From contig CM042091.1 of NCBI GenBank assembly GCA_023512835.1, forward strand, positions 20,725,506-20,789,505: a stretch of 64,000 bases of DNA. Reading direction: 5' to 3'. The notes beneath the pieces are model-generated. The model searched no databases, had not been told where the DNA came from, and saw only the letters and a list, made by a program, of their open reading frames with translations. The stretch is from Taxillus chinensis (taxonomy: Eukaryota; Streptophyta; Magnoliopsida; Santalales; Loranthaceae). Position numbers and translations under genes: made by a program. Of this stretch, positions 1 to 11,359 are shown piece after piece. How positions within the stretch are numbered: the stretch's first letter is position 1; the number at the start of each line of letters is the position of its first letter.

Positions 1-938
1 AAAGCCCATCTAACCTCTATAAATACAAGCCTCCACGCCCCATGCAACCCATCCTAGACCCCCCTACACGTTTTTAGAGAGAGAGAGAGGCTCCACGACT
101 TGGAGGTTTCTCCTTGACCTAGGAGAGCAGCCGTCGCAGCCGTCGCGGATTTTGGAGCTTGGATTTGAAGCTTTGTTGTGCGCGTGGATTAGAAGAAGAT
201 GTTTAGCTTTACTGCTATGGTTTTGCTTATAATTATGCGTGAGTAGTTCTTATAATCTAGGGGAGCAATATAGCCCCCTTGTTGCTTTGCTATGTTTATG
301 AATATTGGGTTTGGATGATTGAGTTTTGCATGTTTTATGAATTTGTTCTTAAATTCTATCTTTGGATGTACACCTTGGTATTCTTAGCCCTAGTCTGGGG
401 CGGATTGAGATTCATAACTTATTTGTAATTGGTGTGATCATTATCCTTTTGCAAGTATGATTTATTGGCTTTGCATGTTTGTGTGTTTAGATGACCATTC
501 CTGCATACAACTCTTAAAAGGACCTCAATGACCATTTGTTGTCCTTGGCTTATGTTTAGCATGTTTTCAATCAGACAACCCTAATACCATGAACCAGTAG
601 AGATAACATAGGGAGGTGAAATTGTGACCCTAGATGCCTTTAATCCTTGCATCTTAATCCTAAAATCAATTTGCTTTCTTTGTTTATTCAGAAAACCACA
701 TAAAAATTAGATCTTTAGTTATAAAAAGATTTCGTTTTTGCCAAGACATTGTTTTAAGCAAGATTAATTTGGTGATTTGAGTTAAAGCTAGATAACTTGG
801 TAATCTCTGTGGGATCGACCCCTTTCTTGTCGCTATTCTATTTAGCATTAGTTAAGGGAATTAATATTTTGAGAAGGGATTTAAATGACAGTAGCTTAAC
901 CCTCACTTGGGTTTCGCTCACGAAATACCCGTTCGTCA
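1..938 (+). mobile_element. Right part of an Athila/Tat-like Ty3/gypsy LTR (element D)
   Basis: A TATA-like box near position 18 is followed by a GA-rich leader, then a long AT-rich stretch without ORFs. Near 800 there is a 'ctctgtgggatcgaccc' motif of the kind seen close to the 3' end of Athila/Tat LTRs. The right boundary is well placed: similarity between 939 onward and 7286 onward (two LTR copies of element C) begins right after a 'gttcgtca' that ends in the canonical CA. So D was inserted into the 5' LTR of C, and the bases from 939 (ccttt) should be its target duplication. The left end lies outside the window. Family assignment is by motif style only and is uncertain. Confidence 0.5.
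18..25 (+). promoter_or_regulatory. TATA-like box of LTR D
   Basis: The motif tataaata is followed about 50 bases later by a GA-repeat leader, which is typical spacing for an LTR promoter. Confidence 0.4.
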
Positions 939-2395
939 CCTTTCTCCCCCATCATTATCCCATTATTATTGTTAGCCTTTGTTTGCTCTTCTTCCCACGT
1001 GATTTCCCTCCCACCAACCTGTACGAGATCCAATGTGACTCAATGTTGTCCACCTTTTCCTAATACTTTTTTATAAGTAAATAAATAAATAAAGGCATTT
1101 TGTAGCAAATATATGCATAAAAATCGAGTAGGATTCAATTTGGTATTATATATATGTTTTGGTATTGTATACATGCATAAAAAACGTGCAGGCATCTTTT
1201 GGTATTATATATGTATATTTCAATTTACTACATTGAAATTACCAAGCTATATAAATAAAAATTTAATTTGTCTTAGTAATATAATATATTAAGTGATACC
1301 ATACCAATAGTAAGGTCAAAAATAAATAAATTATGATATTGTAATTTAACAATATAAATTTTGTTTGTGCTTGATATTATTAAGTTGGCATTAAGAATAT
1401 TAATTGTGGCTTAATATTATTAGCTTGATATTGTTTGGCTTGATATTGTTTGTTTAATAAAATAAATATTGTTTGAGCTTGCTATTATTTGTTATGTGAT
1501 ATAATTGTTATTCGTGACACGTTATTATTGGTTTAGTAATTTAAATATTCCGTTATGCTATAAGACTGAATTTTGATTATTGAATATATTGTTTGTTGGT
1601 TATATGTGTGGATTTGGTGCTAGAGTTTGTTGGGTTAACCGCAGGTCCCACATAGTGCTGGCAAGATGCCACAGGTCCGCTATGTGGCTGGTTAACCCAG
1701 GTCCCATATGTGGCTAGTTGTCATTAGGGACACCACAGGTCCCACATATGGCTATCTGGTAGTGACTGAGATTCTTGGAGTTGGTAGCGGGGATCCTGTG
1801 AATGGTTGGATTGCCAGTGCAAACCTTTGATGGATGAAATGTAATGGGTGTGATGTTATATTTGTGATTGAATGTGAACTTATTGTGATAGAATAGGACA
1901 CTGCACTGACACAAGCATACACTGATCATGTAGATTTAGGATTTCATGTTATAGGATGGTGAGGAGATGGAGATCACCTACTGGGCACTTGTGCTCACTC
2001 CTACTTTGTTGACATGTTTTAGGTATCGACCCATTCGCTAGAGGCTGGTCCGAAGTTGATTGCTATTCATTTCACATTTTGTATAACTCGGTTTATGGAT
2101 TTTGTATAACATAATTGGTTTTATTATTTGAATATCCGGATGAGGGTCCGTGAAAGTTGTATTGGAATTTTAACATGATTATATCATTAATAAATTATTA
2201 TTATTTTTCCTTAGCTCCATAGCATGTTGGAATGTACATGAATACCCCTATTGTATGAATGTATAGGTATATCTTGGACAACACCCACTGTGTAGTCCGT
2301 ATTGGTGCTAGTCACCTACCCCTTGACCCTCCGGGTGCGGGCATGGGGAAGTCACGTTCTTAGTTCCGAGTTTCTTGGAATTCGGGGGCGTGACA
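939..2395 (+). mobile_element. 5' LTR remnant of gypsy-type element C
   Basis: Bases 939 to about 1930 match 7286 to about 8266 almost base for base, which identifies the two as LTR copies of one element. The LTR ends in gggggcgtgaca, directly followed by a primer-binding site. The first ~720 bases, present in the 3' copy (6563-7285), are missing here because D interrupts the LTR. The combined full length would be about 2.2 kb. No coding capacity is seen. Confidence 0.85.
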
Positions 2396-2398
2396 AGT

Positions 2399-2410
2399 TG
2401 GTATCAGAGC
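2399..2410 (+). other. Primer-binding site of element C (tRNA-iMet type)
   Basis: TGGTATCAGAGC lies three bases after the LTR end gtgaca. It is the usual plant retrotransposon primer site complementary to the 3' end of initiator methionine tRNA, and it fixes element C on the + strand. Confidence 0.9.
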
Positions 2411-5400
2411 GGTCGATTTAGTGGACCTAGCATAGTAGGGTGATCGATTGAGACTTTGGAGCTTAGGAGACATTAGGGAGGGCGCCTGATCAACGTAGTC
2501 CTTAATGGTGTCCTTGGTTATCTTAGTGTTAGTCAGATCATCTTAGGATGCATTGGGATGGGTGCATACATGTCATGACATTGCTTACACATTATAGACA
2601 CTAGAATTGGTTGCGCTTGGTACTCTTGTGATAGTTTGACTTTACAGTTGTGAAATTTTTTGAAATTGCCTGGAATGATTTGCGTAGTTGCTTGTTAATA
2701 ACTTACATTGTTTTGGACTGACCTGTATTGTTTTGAGCTGATTCAAGTACAATATGCTATAATATTATCTTTCGCTTGATGTTATTATGATGATGTGGTA
2801 GGGGAAATATGAACCCTACCAATTGTTCAATGGCTTAGGTAGCCAGTTAAATGATTGGGCAAATGTAATGGATTTCGGGGGAAATGAACCCCACTGTGAT
2901 ATGATGAGGACCTATTGGGTCATGCTTGTTATGGGTGATTGCTTGATGGAAGTGTATACGAAGGGGGCAATGTCCCATGGATGACAGTTGGGACTTATGA
3001 GTTCTATGTGGTGTAGACTTAGGGGTCACTACTTGGGAGTGATAATTGGATTTTATTTGTACTTTATGACAAATATTTGTGCAATAATTTAAACTTAATT
3101 AATTATTTTAATTGTATAAATTCTATTCATCGGTATTTTGAGCTTTAGTGTAATTTGTTTTTTTAAATGCAATTTTAGAGAAATTTAAAATGTACTTTGA
3201 GTGATTTGGATTGCGTGGCATAATTTAATGCATTTTAAAAAAAATTCTTCCAAATTTCTTATTTTACTATGTTTTTGATTATTTTATAGAATTAATATTA
3301 ATTTGGTGGATTTTTACTGTTTATTTATTTATTTATTTTATTATTAATTTTTGGACTAAGGAAATTTTTGGGAGAAGAGCTTTTGCATGTGGAGATATGA
3401 TTAATTTATTTTGGTGAGAGTTAATTATTTTAAAAAAAGTGTGTGAGATTTACTTGGCGTGAATTTATGGAATTAAATTGATGAGTGTAGGAATTGAGAG
3501 AATTAATATTTTAAAAAAAATCGTATGAGGTCACGAGTGAGGTAAAGTAATTTGTAATTATCTCTTGAAAAGGGTGTTAGAGCTTACTTGTTTACTTGTT
3601 ATGGACTTACGGGTCATGATTGTTTCTCCTATGATGTGAATTGATGTGTCATGTTTGTCTAACGTGTGGTATATAAAGTAGTAGCAAAAGGATTGGAAGG
3701 TTGGAAAAATGTAACTTAATAAAAGTAAAACATGAAGTACAACAATGGTAAATGATGGAATAAAATATTCAAGGATTAAATAGTGTAGTGAATATAATAA
3801 TACGACAGAAACTAACAACTGTTATGACTAGCAATATATACTGATCAGATATTAGGCATAAATATTATGACAAAACTATGATGGGATTGGTAGATTCAAT
3901 AATGGTTTATTTTCATTTTAAGGCAATTGAAGGGTAGACGTGCCAATGAGTGGGGGAGATAGTGATCACATAGTCTTTTGGAATGGGAGTGGAGAATTCA
4001 TATCCTTTCGATAAAATATTTTAATAACTTGTCTTTTCAAAAATGTTAATGAGTAGATGATTTAGAAGGTGATTAAATAATCTGAGAAATAATGGGAGCT
4101 ATATTTCTTATGACTTTAAGGTATAGTTAAATGTTGAATCTGTATATCGATTTTTCAGTCGTCGTATGTTGACTTGGTTAAATGCTACTAGTCAGTTGAA
4201 ATGCTATATAAGATTTTGGTTGAATGTTAGTGAATAGTGTTGAGCATTCTTGGGTATGCCTTTTTCCTTGACTCGATTGCCATTATAATTGTGTAAATAT
4301 TGATGGGTTGTTGGCTTGCTTGTTTTTGAGTAGTTGCTCGTTGTTGGTTGCATGCACCTTGTGTGGTGTTGGCTTGTGGTGGACTATGTTGGTGCGTGTA
4401 ACCGGTTATTGATAAGAATGGTAAATATACAATAAAAGTAAAAAACATAAATAATATACTTACAACACTAGTAACAATAGTAAATAAATGAATAAATAAT
4501 GATAATCAACTCTGTGTTAAATATTATTGTGATTCATGTCGATTGATGTCAATGTGGATTACCACATTGTATGATTGTTTGGATATTCTTCATATGATAT
4601 GGCATGTAAATGACATGTTGTGGACTTTTGCCCTGTTTTGGGGTATAGTTGTGTGATACGACTATATGTGTTATTTGATGTAATGTGAACGCATATTATT
4701 GTGTTGTGCTTGAGAGTGTGCTATATGGAATTGTGGGAGCCTGTGTGGCTATGGAGCCTACGTGGCTGTGGTTATGGTAGCCTGTGTAGCTATGGATATG
4801 GAAACCTGTGTGGCTGTGGCTATGATTGTGCTTGCTTGGTTGTCTTAATTATAAATGTTATTTTTAACCTGTTTATTTATTATGATGTGTGATTGAGATG
4901 TGTACCGTGTTGTGTATCTATGCCTGAGTGTAACAATGATAGTATTTCTTATTGCTGCCTTGTTTCACTTTGAGTGGTTTGTTGTTAGTTACATACATTA
5001 TTATTTTGTGTGGTGACACGTGGTAAAACTAGGATGGACCTTGTTTATTGATCGTTTGGCTGGATTGATTGGTGGTAAGCATGATAATGTGGAACTGGTG
5101 AACGGTTTATGGTGGGATTAGCTTGATGAGTTTTCCCTTGGTGATGTTAGTATGACGTGTTGTTGTGGTAGCCGAGTTTGTTGCTTGTTTGTGGAGTCCT
5201 CTCTGTAAGGGGACTTGGTTGTAATTCAATGACATCTTACATTGTTTGGTGGAGCCTATTAGGGTGCGACCTTTCTTCTCCTACATGGGAGTATATGTTA
5301 TTCACATAATTGTTGATATTTTGATGTTATTTTGTTTGGTTTTTCTATCTGTGATTGTTACATGGCCGATATGCGTTTTTAATATGTGGTCATGACTCAT

Positions 5401-6220
5401 AAAGCATTGTGTACTTATTGTGGTTGTTGGGGGATATTAGTTACATAAGGGTAAGTTGTTGGACTTTGGTAATGCAATATTTAATTGAGGTGGTGCGTTT
5501 ACCCTGTTGATCTAAGCTGATAGTGCTTTGATGGATTTTTGGGTTATAATGTTAATCCTTATTGTTTTGGGTTCTATTAGATTGGTTAGTTTTGATGGTG
5601 ATGTTGGCACCACTTGGAATAATTTTGAGGTAGTGTATGGTCGGTTGTGGAGTTGTTAGTATGGTGTTGTTTCGTTAATGATTCATTATGATGGTCATTT
5701 AGTGGATTAATTACAAGGGGTTACTGGTAGTGGTTCGATATTGGGTATTTGGCGTGTAGTGGTTGTGTGTGATGCAATCTGTTAATTTGATTGGTTATTG
5801 GATTTTAATAGGTGATCGTATCGACTATGATCCAGTGATTTATGTTGAGGTGTCCATTTAACCTTGTTGTTGTTACCATGACTATCCGTAGTCTAGAGTT
5901 ACCACTGGAGTTGGGTGAGTTATGCTGCGTTTCAAGTGACTTAATTAAAGATGTGTTACCCGAATATCTAAGCCTTGTTGGGTTGGAAAGGGATCATAAA
6001 TAATTTATAGAAGGATGATAACCCCCCACCAACCTCTCCTTATGTTAGATGGTTAGTGGATGCGTTGTTAGTTCACGGGAATGTAAATCTATAAATACCT
6101 TGTTACTTCGTAATGGTTAATGGTATGTCCTGAAGCATTGTGCTGGCTCATGGCTGATGTACTAAGCGTTGCCCTATCGTTAGGATTGTTGCTGGTTAGT
6201 CTTTTCGGGGACGAAAAGTC

Positions 6221-6236
6221 CTAAGGGGGAGAGAAT
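6221..6236 (+). other. Extra polypurine-tract-like site before a second tgtaagga
   Basis: The string 'ttttcggggacgaaaag' is followed by 'taagggggagagaa' and then 'tgtaaggat'. It closely resembles the true-looking PPT/LTR junction 327 bases downstream at 6551-6563, so it may be an alternative LTR start or an internal duplication. Confidence 0.5.
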
Positions 6237-6550
6237 GTAAGGATATTTCCAATATCGTGTCATGTGTGTTTGTTTTATGTTATTTTGTTTGTTGTATCTT
6301 GTTCTCATAATTATATTCATGTGCTTAGTTATTGATTAAGAGCACATGCTAGTTTCGGTCTATGGTAGATATTGTATCAGCTCGGCGCTTGTGGGTTAAT
6401 AAATTTGTAGGATGGTTTGGGTGTGTCAGAATAGGTGTCAATAATTATATTCACGTGGGTGTGGGCTTGGTTGGATATCGAGGTCTATGACGTCTTATGA
6501 GGATAGTTGTGACATTTGATTCAGTTGGCTTTTCGAGGACAAAAAGTTCT

Positions 6551-6562
6551 AAGGTGGGAGGA
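6551..6562 (+). other. Polypurine tract of element C
   Basis: The purine run aaggtgggagga stands immediately before the LTR start tgtaaggatccgta. The same arrangement (cgaggac-aaaag, purine tract, tgtaagga) precedes the 3' LTR of element A at 19911 and, on the minus strand, that of element B at 11917. Confidence 0.7.
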
Positions 6563-7020
6563 TGTAAGGATCCGTATATGTGTTAACATAACTTATAATT
6601 TATATTTGAAGTTAAGAAAGTTATTTTGAGAATGTGGCCATTAATACAATCGTTTTAACTATATTTGGGCCTAATTTGAGGTCCAGAAGCCTTCAGGGGT
6701 TATTTAGTAATTTTCGAGAGTTAAATTGAGGGTCAATAAATGAAAAATAAAATTTAGGAGGGCTTTTTGGAAATTATTAAAGAGGATGAATTTTAATTAA
6801 AAATAGGGTTTGGGGATTTTATCATTCACTATAATTTTGTTTTGAGAAACCCTAGCCATCGGAGGAAAGTTTATAGTATTCTTTGCGTTCTTCGTCATTC
6901 TTCGCCGATTCTAGACTGTTCTTGCGAGCTTAATCCCTTTGGAAGGCAAGAGGTAGGTGATTCTTGATTCTTTACTATTCTATTGCATGAACGTAGACCA
7001 TTAGAAATTTTATGTGTCGA

Positions 7021-7042
7021 ATATATATATATATATATATAT
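7021..7042. repeat. (AT)n microsatellite
   Basis: About 11 AT dinucleotides in the U5-like part of the 3' LTR of element C. Confidence 0.9.
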
Positions 7043-7205
7043 TGTGTGTACCGAAATCTTTGTCGCTGCTCGGCTCCCATAGTCTCGTTGCTTTGCTTGT
7101 GGGTTTGTTGCGTCGGCTTCAGAGGTGTTCGTTGTGGCTGTGCGACGGGCTAGGAGCAGGGGCAACACTGTTTTTCTTTCCCTGGACAGATTTGCGTATG
7201 TCAGT

Positions 7206-7226
7206 TTATTATTATTATTATTATTA
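7206..7226. repeat. (TTA)n microsatellite
   Basis: Seven TTA units in the 3' LTR of element C, shortly before similarity to the 5' LTR copy begins. Confidence 0.9.
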
Positions 7227-8250
7227 ATTCAAGGTGCGGAATAAAACTAGGCATGGCATATTCCAATACGTTCTATTATTTAATGCCTTTCTCCCCCATC
7301 ATTATCCCATTATTATTGTTAGCCTTTGTTTGCTCTTCTTCTCACGTGATTTCCCTCCCACCAACCTGTACGAGATCCAATGTGACTCAATGTTGTCCAC
7401 CTTTTCCGAATACTTTTTTATAAGTAAATAAATAAATAAATGCATTTTGTAGCAAATATATGCATAAAAATCAAGTAGGATTAAATTTGGTATTATATAT
7501 ATGTTTTGGTATTGTATACATGCATAAAAATCGTGCAGGCATCTTTTGATATTATATATGTATATTTCAATTTACTACGTTGAAATTACCAAGCTATATA
7601 AATAAAAATTTAATTTGTCTCAGTAATAAAATATATTAAGTGATACCATACCAATAGTAAGGTCAAAAATAAATAAATTATGATATTGTAATTTAACAAT
7701 ATAAATTTTGTTTGGGCTTGATATTATTAAGTTGGCATTAAGAATATTAATTGTGGCTTAATATTATTAGCTTGATATTGTTTGGCTTGATATAGTTTGT
7801 TTAATAAAATAAATATTGTTTGAGCTTGCTGTTATTTGTTATGTGATATAGTTGTTATTCGTGACACGTTATTATTGGTTTAGTAATTTAAATATTCCGT
7901 TATGCTATAAGACTGAATTTTGATTATTGAATATATTATTTGTTGGTTATATGTGTGGATTTGGTGGTGGAGTTGGTTGGGTTAACCGCAGGTCCCACAT
8001 AGTGCTGGCAAGAGGCCACATGTCCGCTATGTGGCTGGTTAACCCAGGTCCCATATGTGGCTAGTTGTCATTAGGGACACCACAGGTCCCACATATGGCT
8101 ATCTGGTAGTGACTGAGATTCTTGGAGTTGGTAGCGGGGATCCTGTGAATGGTTGGATTGCCGGTGCAAACCTTTGATGGATGAAATATAATGGGTGTGA
8201 TGTTATATTTGTGATTGAATGTGAACTTATTGTGATAGAATAGGACACTG

Positions 8251-8280
8251 CACTGACACAAGCATACACTGACACAAGCA
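8251..8280. repeat. 14-bp direct repeat at the C/A deletion junction
   Basis: The word cactgacacaagca occurs at 8251-8264 and again at 8267-8280. The undisturbed 5' LTR copy (about 1900-1930) has it once and then continues differently. The second copy runs straight into the RT coding sequence of element A. It looks like filler copied at a double-strand-break repair junction. Confidence 0.7.
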
Positions 8281-8298
8281 AACCTTGAGGGACCAGCA

Positions 8299-9009
8299 TT
8301 GTTTGCTAAGTTTATCAAGTGTGAGTTTTGGCTGCAGGAGGTTCACTTTCTTGGCCATGTGGTGTCAGCTGAGGGAGTTAGGGTGGACCCAGCCAAGATT
8401 GAGGCCGTGGCATCGTGGGCGAGGCCAACCAACGTTTTTGAGATCCGTAGTTTTCTTGGCTTGGCGGGGTACTATCGTCGTTTTGTCGAGGGGTTCTCCC
8501 GTTTGGCGCTCTTATGACGGCGTTGACTAGGAAAGGAGTGAAATTTGAGTGGACGGACAAGTGCCAAGCGGGCGTTTGAGACTCTCAAAACCCGTTTGAC
8601 CACTGCACCGGTGTTGAGGTTACCACGAGAGGATATTCCATATGAAGTGTACTATGATGCATCCAGGGTTGGTTTGGGGTGTGTGCTTATGCGGGAGCAC
8701 GGTGTGGTAGCTTATGGGTCAAGGCAATTGAAGCCTCACGAGCAGAATTATCCTACTCATGATCCGGAGTTAGCGGCTGTCATCTTCGCCCTGAAGAGTT
8801 GGCAGCACTACCTCTTGGGGGGAAAAGTTTGTGGTGTTCTCGGATCACAAGAGCCTTTAGTACATCTTTACTCGAAGGACTTGAATTTGAGGCAAAGGAG
8901 ATGGGTGGAGTATTTGCGGACCTTTGACTTTACTCTTGCCTATACCCCGGGCAAGGGTAATGTTGTAGACGATGCGTTGAGCAGAAAGGGAAAGCCGAGG
9001 TGGCCGTGA
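8299..9009 (+). pseudogene. Element A: reverse transcriptase end and RNase H remnant
   Basis: Two pieces in different frames (8299-8517 and 8545-9009) encode the end of the RT thumb/connection and the RNase H domain. Visible landmarks are [29 protein letters not shown], and then [13 protein letters not shown], where the first catalytic Asp of the gypsy RNase H sits in the DAS motif. They continue with [21 protein letters not shown] (catalytic Glu), RRWVEYL and the DALSRK linker to integrase. The YxDD part of RT is absent, deleted on the left. A frameshift near 8515 separates the pieces. Confidence 0.85.
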
Positions 9010-9057
9010 GAGAGTGGAAGCCGATGGAGCGGTTGGCGATGTTGCGGCTGCAGCCTG

Positions 9058-10125
9058 TTGTTCGTGATGGTGGGACAATCCCGAGTCCTTTGGTGGTTGT
9101 GCCTGAGTTGTACCAGCGCGTCCGGGAGGAACAGTCGGGGTGACATCGAGTGTGAGGTTCTCCGTGCCCGTATTGAGGCTGGGGAGCTATCTGAGGACTG
9201 GACAGAGGGTCCTGAGCATGAGTTGTCGTTTCAGGGGCGGTTGGTCGTAGCTTCTTCCCTCAGGGATGAGGTGATAAGGGAGTTTCACCAATCTAGAGTT
9301 GCTGTGCATCCAGGGGGTACGAAGATGTACCATGCGCTTCGAGGACATTTTTGGTGGCCTGGGATGAAACGCGATGTGGCTGCCTTTGTTTCGCGGTGCC
9401 TCACATGTCAGCAGGTGAAGGCTGAGCATCAGCGGCCGGCGGGCATGTTACAGCCCTTGCCCATAGCAGAGTGGAAGTGGGACCATATAGCGATGGATTT
9501 TGTGACTGGTCTTCCACCCACCACGGGGAGGAAAGATATGATTTGGGTGATTGTGGATCGACTTACAAAGTCGGCCCATTTCCTGGCTGTTCGCGAGCGG
9601 GACTCTATTGGGACCTTGAGTCAGCTATACATGAACGAGATTGTGAGACTGCATGGAGTACCATCATCGGTTGTCTCTGACCGGGATTCGCGGTTCACTT
9701 CCCGTTTCTGGACAGGTTTGCAGGAGGCTATGGGGACCAAGCTTCACCTGAGTACAGCCTTTCACCCTGAGACTGACGGTCAGACTGAGCGGACGAATCA
9801 GACCATGGAGGACATGTTGAGGGCTTGTGTGCTAGATTTTGGGGGTTCGTGGGCAACTCACCTTCCTTTGGTGGAGTTTGCCTACAATAACAGTTATCAG
9901 GCATCCATTGGGATGGCTCCTTTTGAGGCATTGTATGGGCGGCCGTGTCGATCACCTTTGTGTTGGACCGAGGTGGGGGAGCCAGCTCTCTTGGGACCGC
10001 AGTTGGTTTAAGAGGCTACCGAGAAGGTTAAGTTGATTCGTCAGTGTTTGTTAGCAGCTCAGAGTCGACAGAAATCTTATGCGGATCAGCGGCGGCGACC
10101 TTTGGAGTTTTCTCATTGGTGATCA
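9058..10125 (+). pseudogene. Element A: integrase, N-terminal and catalytic part
   Basis: A long ORF (9058-10011) carries an HHCC zinc-binding module (VAVHPG, MYHAL, CLTCQQ). The catalytic core follows, with Asp in WDHIAMDFV, Asp in VSDRDSRF and Glu in DGQTERTN. The integrase would insert the cDNA copy into host chromatin. A TAA replaces a Gln codon near 10009-10011 (CAA in element B), so the frame is closed just before the natural continuation. The coding sequence is then cut at 10125 by element B and resumes at 19166 with the same residues (GDH-VFLR). Confidence 0.9.
10121..10125. repeat. Target-site duplication GATCA, left of element B
   Basis: GATCA directly precedes the LTR start tgtcacg. 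The identical word stands at 19166-19170 after the other LTR end. Removing 10126-19170 restores the integrase reading of element A. Confidence 0.95.
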
Positions 10126-10608
10126 TGTCACGCCCGGATTTCCAACCCGAGGAAACCGGCACGTGACTCCCTTTTACCCACACGGAGGGCAAAGGGGTTA
10201 GGATACAAATCAAGAATTTTACATTTCAAACATCCACAACCCATTCAAGAAAGTAATATTCATAAAAATATTCCAAACCAGTTTATTACAACGAGAATTC
10301 TTTCCAATCCCATCCCCACCGGGGTTACATCAATTCCCATAAAAGAAAACAACATAAATGGAAGAGTAAAATGGATAAGGTCTTCCACCTTGGTGTATCC
10401 ACCTAACGCCCGTAAGTCCCCTGGAAAACAAGCAAACACGGGAGGAGGGGTGAGCAACCACGGCTCGGTAGGGATCAAGTCTCCCCAACCCTTCCCATGC
10501 TCCTAGCGGCTACATGCATGTGCACAGGTGCGTGACGTGTTCCAACAATCTCAACAAACAATAACAAACCACATCAGTCGTCACAATTATCCACCACACA
10601 AAAACACA

Positions 10609-10710
10609 AGTGATTTAACCGCCTCTTCAGGCCAAGTTATTTAACCGCCTCTTCAGGCCAAGTGATTTAACCGCCTCTCGGGCAAAGTTCTTTAACCGCC
10701 TCTTCGGGCC
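10609..10710 (-). repeat. 26-bp tandem array in the 3' LTR of B
   Basis: Four copies of a unit of about 26 bp built on 'tttaaccgcctcttcaggcc' (one copy 24 bp). The same array occurs in the 5' LTR at 17860-17961. Element A has a different, 36-bp array in the comparable LTR region. Confidence 0.9.
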
Positions 10711-11280
10711 GGATACCACGATCAAGCACACGACACACATGGTCACTCAAGCATACCACCAAACACTTGGTGTGCACCCGTTCACAAGCGCACAAACCCA
10801 ACCATTCAGGAAAATAGAGCAAACACACAAGACACATACACTAAACCACAAATCCGGCCACACGGGCATATTACCAAACACGTAATGGGCATATGCATAC
10901 GCTATATTCACACAGGCATTTCATCGAACACATAGCATGTAATCCACGGAATCACACCAACATGCCCCTGAAGGCCAACATTCATATAGGAGGTCACACC
11001 TATATGAATTTACATATAAATAATATAACGAGATATCTCACATTCGCCCTAGGACCCTAGGACAGAGGAGGATTTAGGAAGAACAGAACCCCTACCTCAA
11101 GGAAAACGCAACAACACGACGAACGGTCGATCCCAAGCCGAACGCCGTCCACCCACGAAGCACCGACCACCCACGCAAGACGCCCGGCAGCAACCGGGAG
11201 CTCCCCTTCCCTCTCTTTCTCTCTCTGCGACGGCCTGGTGAAGCAACAAACCCTAAACCTAAAACAGAGGGACTCCTCCT

Positions 11281-11290
11281 CCTTATATAG
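11281..11290 (-). promoter_or_regulatory. TATA box of the B 3' LTR
   Basis: ccttatatag (ctatataagg on the minus strand) lies just downstream of the two palindromes and upstream of a leader containing 'tttagggtttg'. The same box occurs at 18534-18543 and, forward, at 20411-20420. Confidence 0.7.
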
Positions 11291-11300
11291 ACAACACGAC

Positions 11301-11359
11301 ATCAAAACGACGTAGTTTTGATTAAGTGAATCCCGGGATCAAAACGACGTAGTTTTGAT
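11301..11359 (-). promoter_or_regulatory. Paired ACGT-centred near-palindromes upstream of the TATA box (B 3' LTR)
   Basis: Two copies of a 22-base near-palindrome (atcaaaac-gacgta-gttttgat), at 11301-11322 and 11338-11359. The ACGT core is the type recognised by plant bZIP factors. Their conserved place next to the TATA box suggests an enhancer; binding is inference. Confidence 0.55.

Larger units (their letters stand above)
2396..6562 (+). mobile_element. Non-coding internal region of element C (LARD-like)
   Basis: About 4.2 kb lies between the primer-binding site and the polypurine tract. No stretch encodes a recognisable gag, protease, RT, RNase H or integrase motif in any frame, and the longest ORFs are under 90 codons. 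The region is T/G-rich on this strand, with imperfect tandem 'ctgtgtggctatgg' words around 4736-4830. A large LTR pair around a non-coding interior fits a LARD-type non-autonomous element that depends on proteins from related elements. Extreme decay of a once-coding element is the alternative. Confidence 0.65.
6563..8266 (+). mobile_element. 3' LTR of element C, first part
   Basis: It starts tgtaaggatccg after the polypurine tract. A 'gaaaccctagcc' leader near 6846 resembles the R/U5 region of other plant gypsy LTRs. From 7286 it is nearly identical to the 5' copy at 939. The copy stops at about 8266, where it is joined to sequence from inside element A. The last 41 bases of this LTR reappear at 21666-21706, on the far side of A and B. 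Confidence 0.85.

Noticed and set aside
797..1063. 88-codon + strand ORF
   Set aside because: It crosses the D/C junction at 938/939 and is therefore a chance fusion of two LTRs.
4227..4892. Small ORFs in the interior of element C
   Set aside because: All under 90 codons, low complexity, with no retroviral or host domain.
7012..7227. ORF over the AT and TTA microsatellites
   Set aside because: Tyr/Ile runs come from microsatellite translation only.
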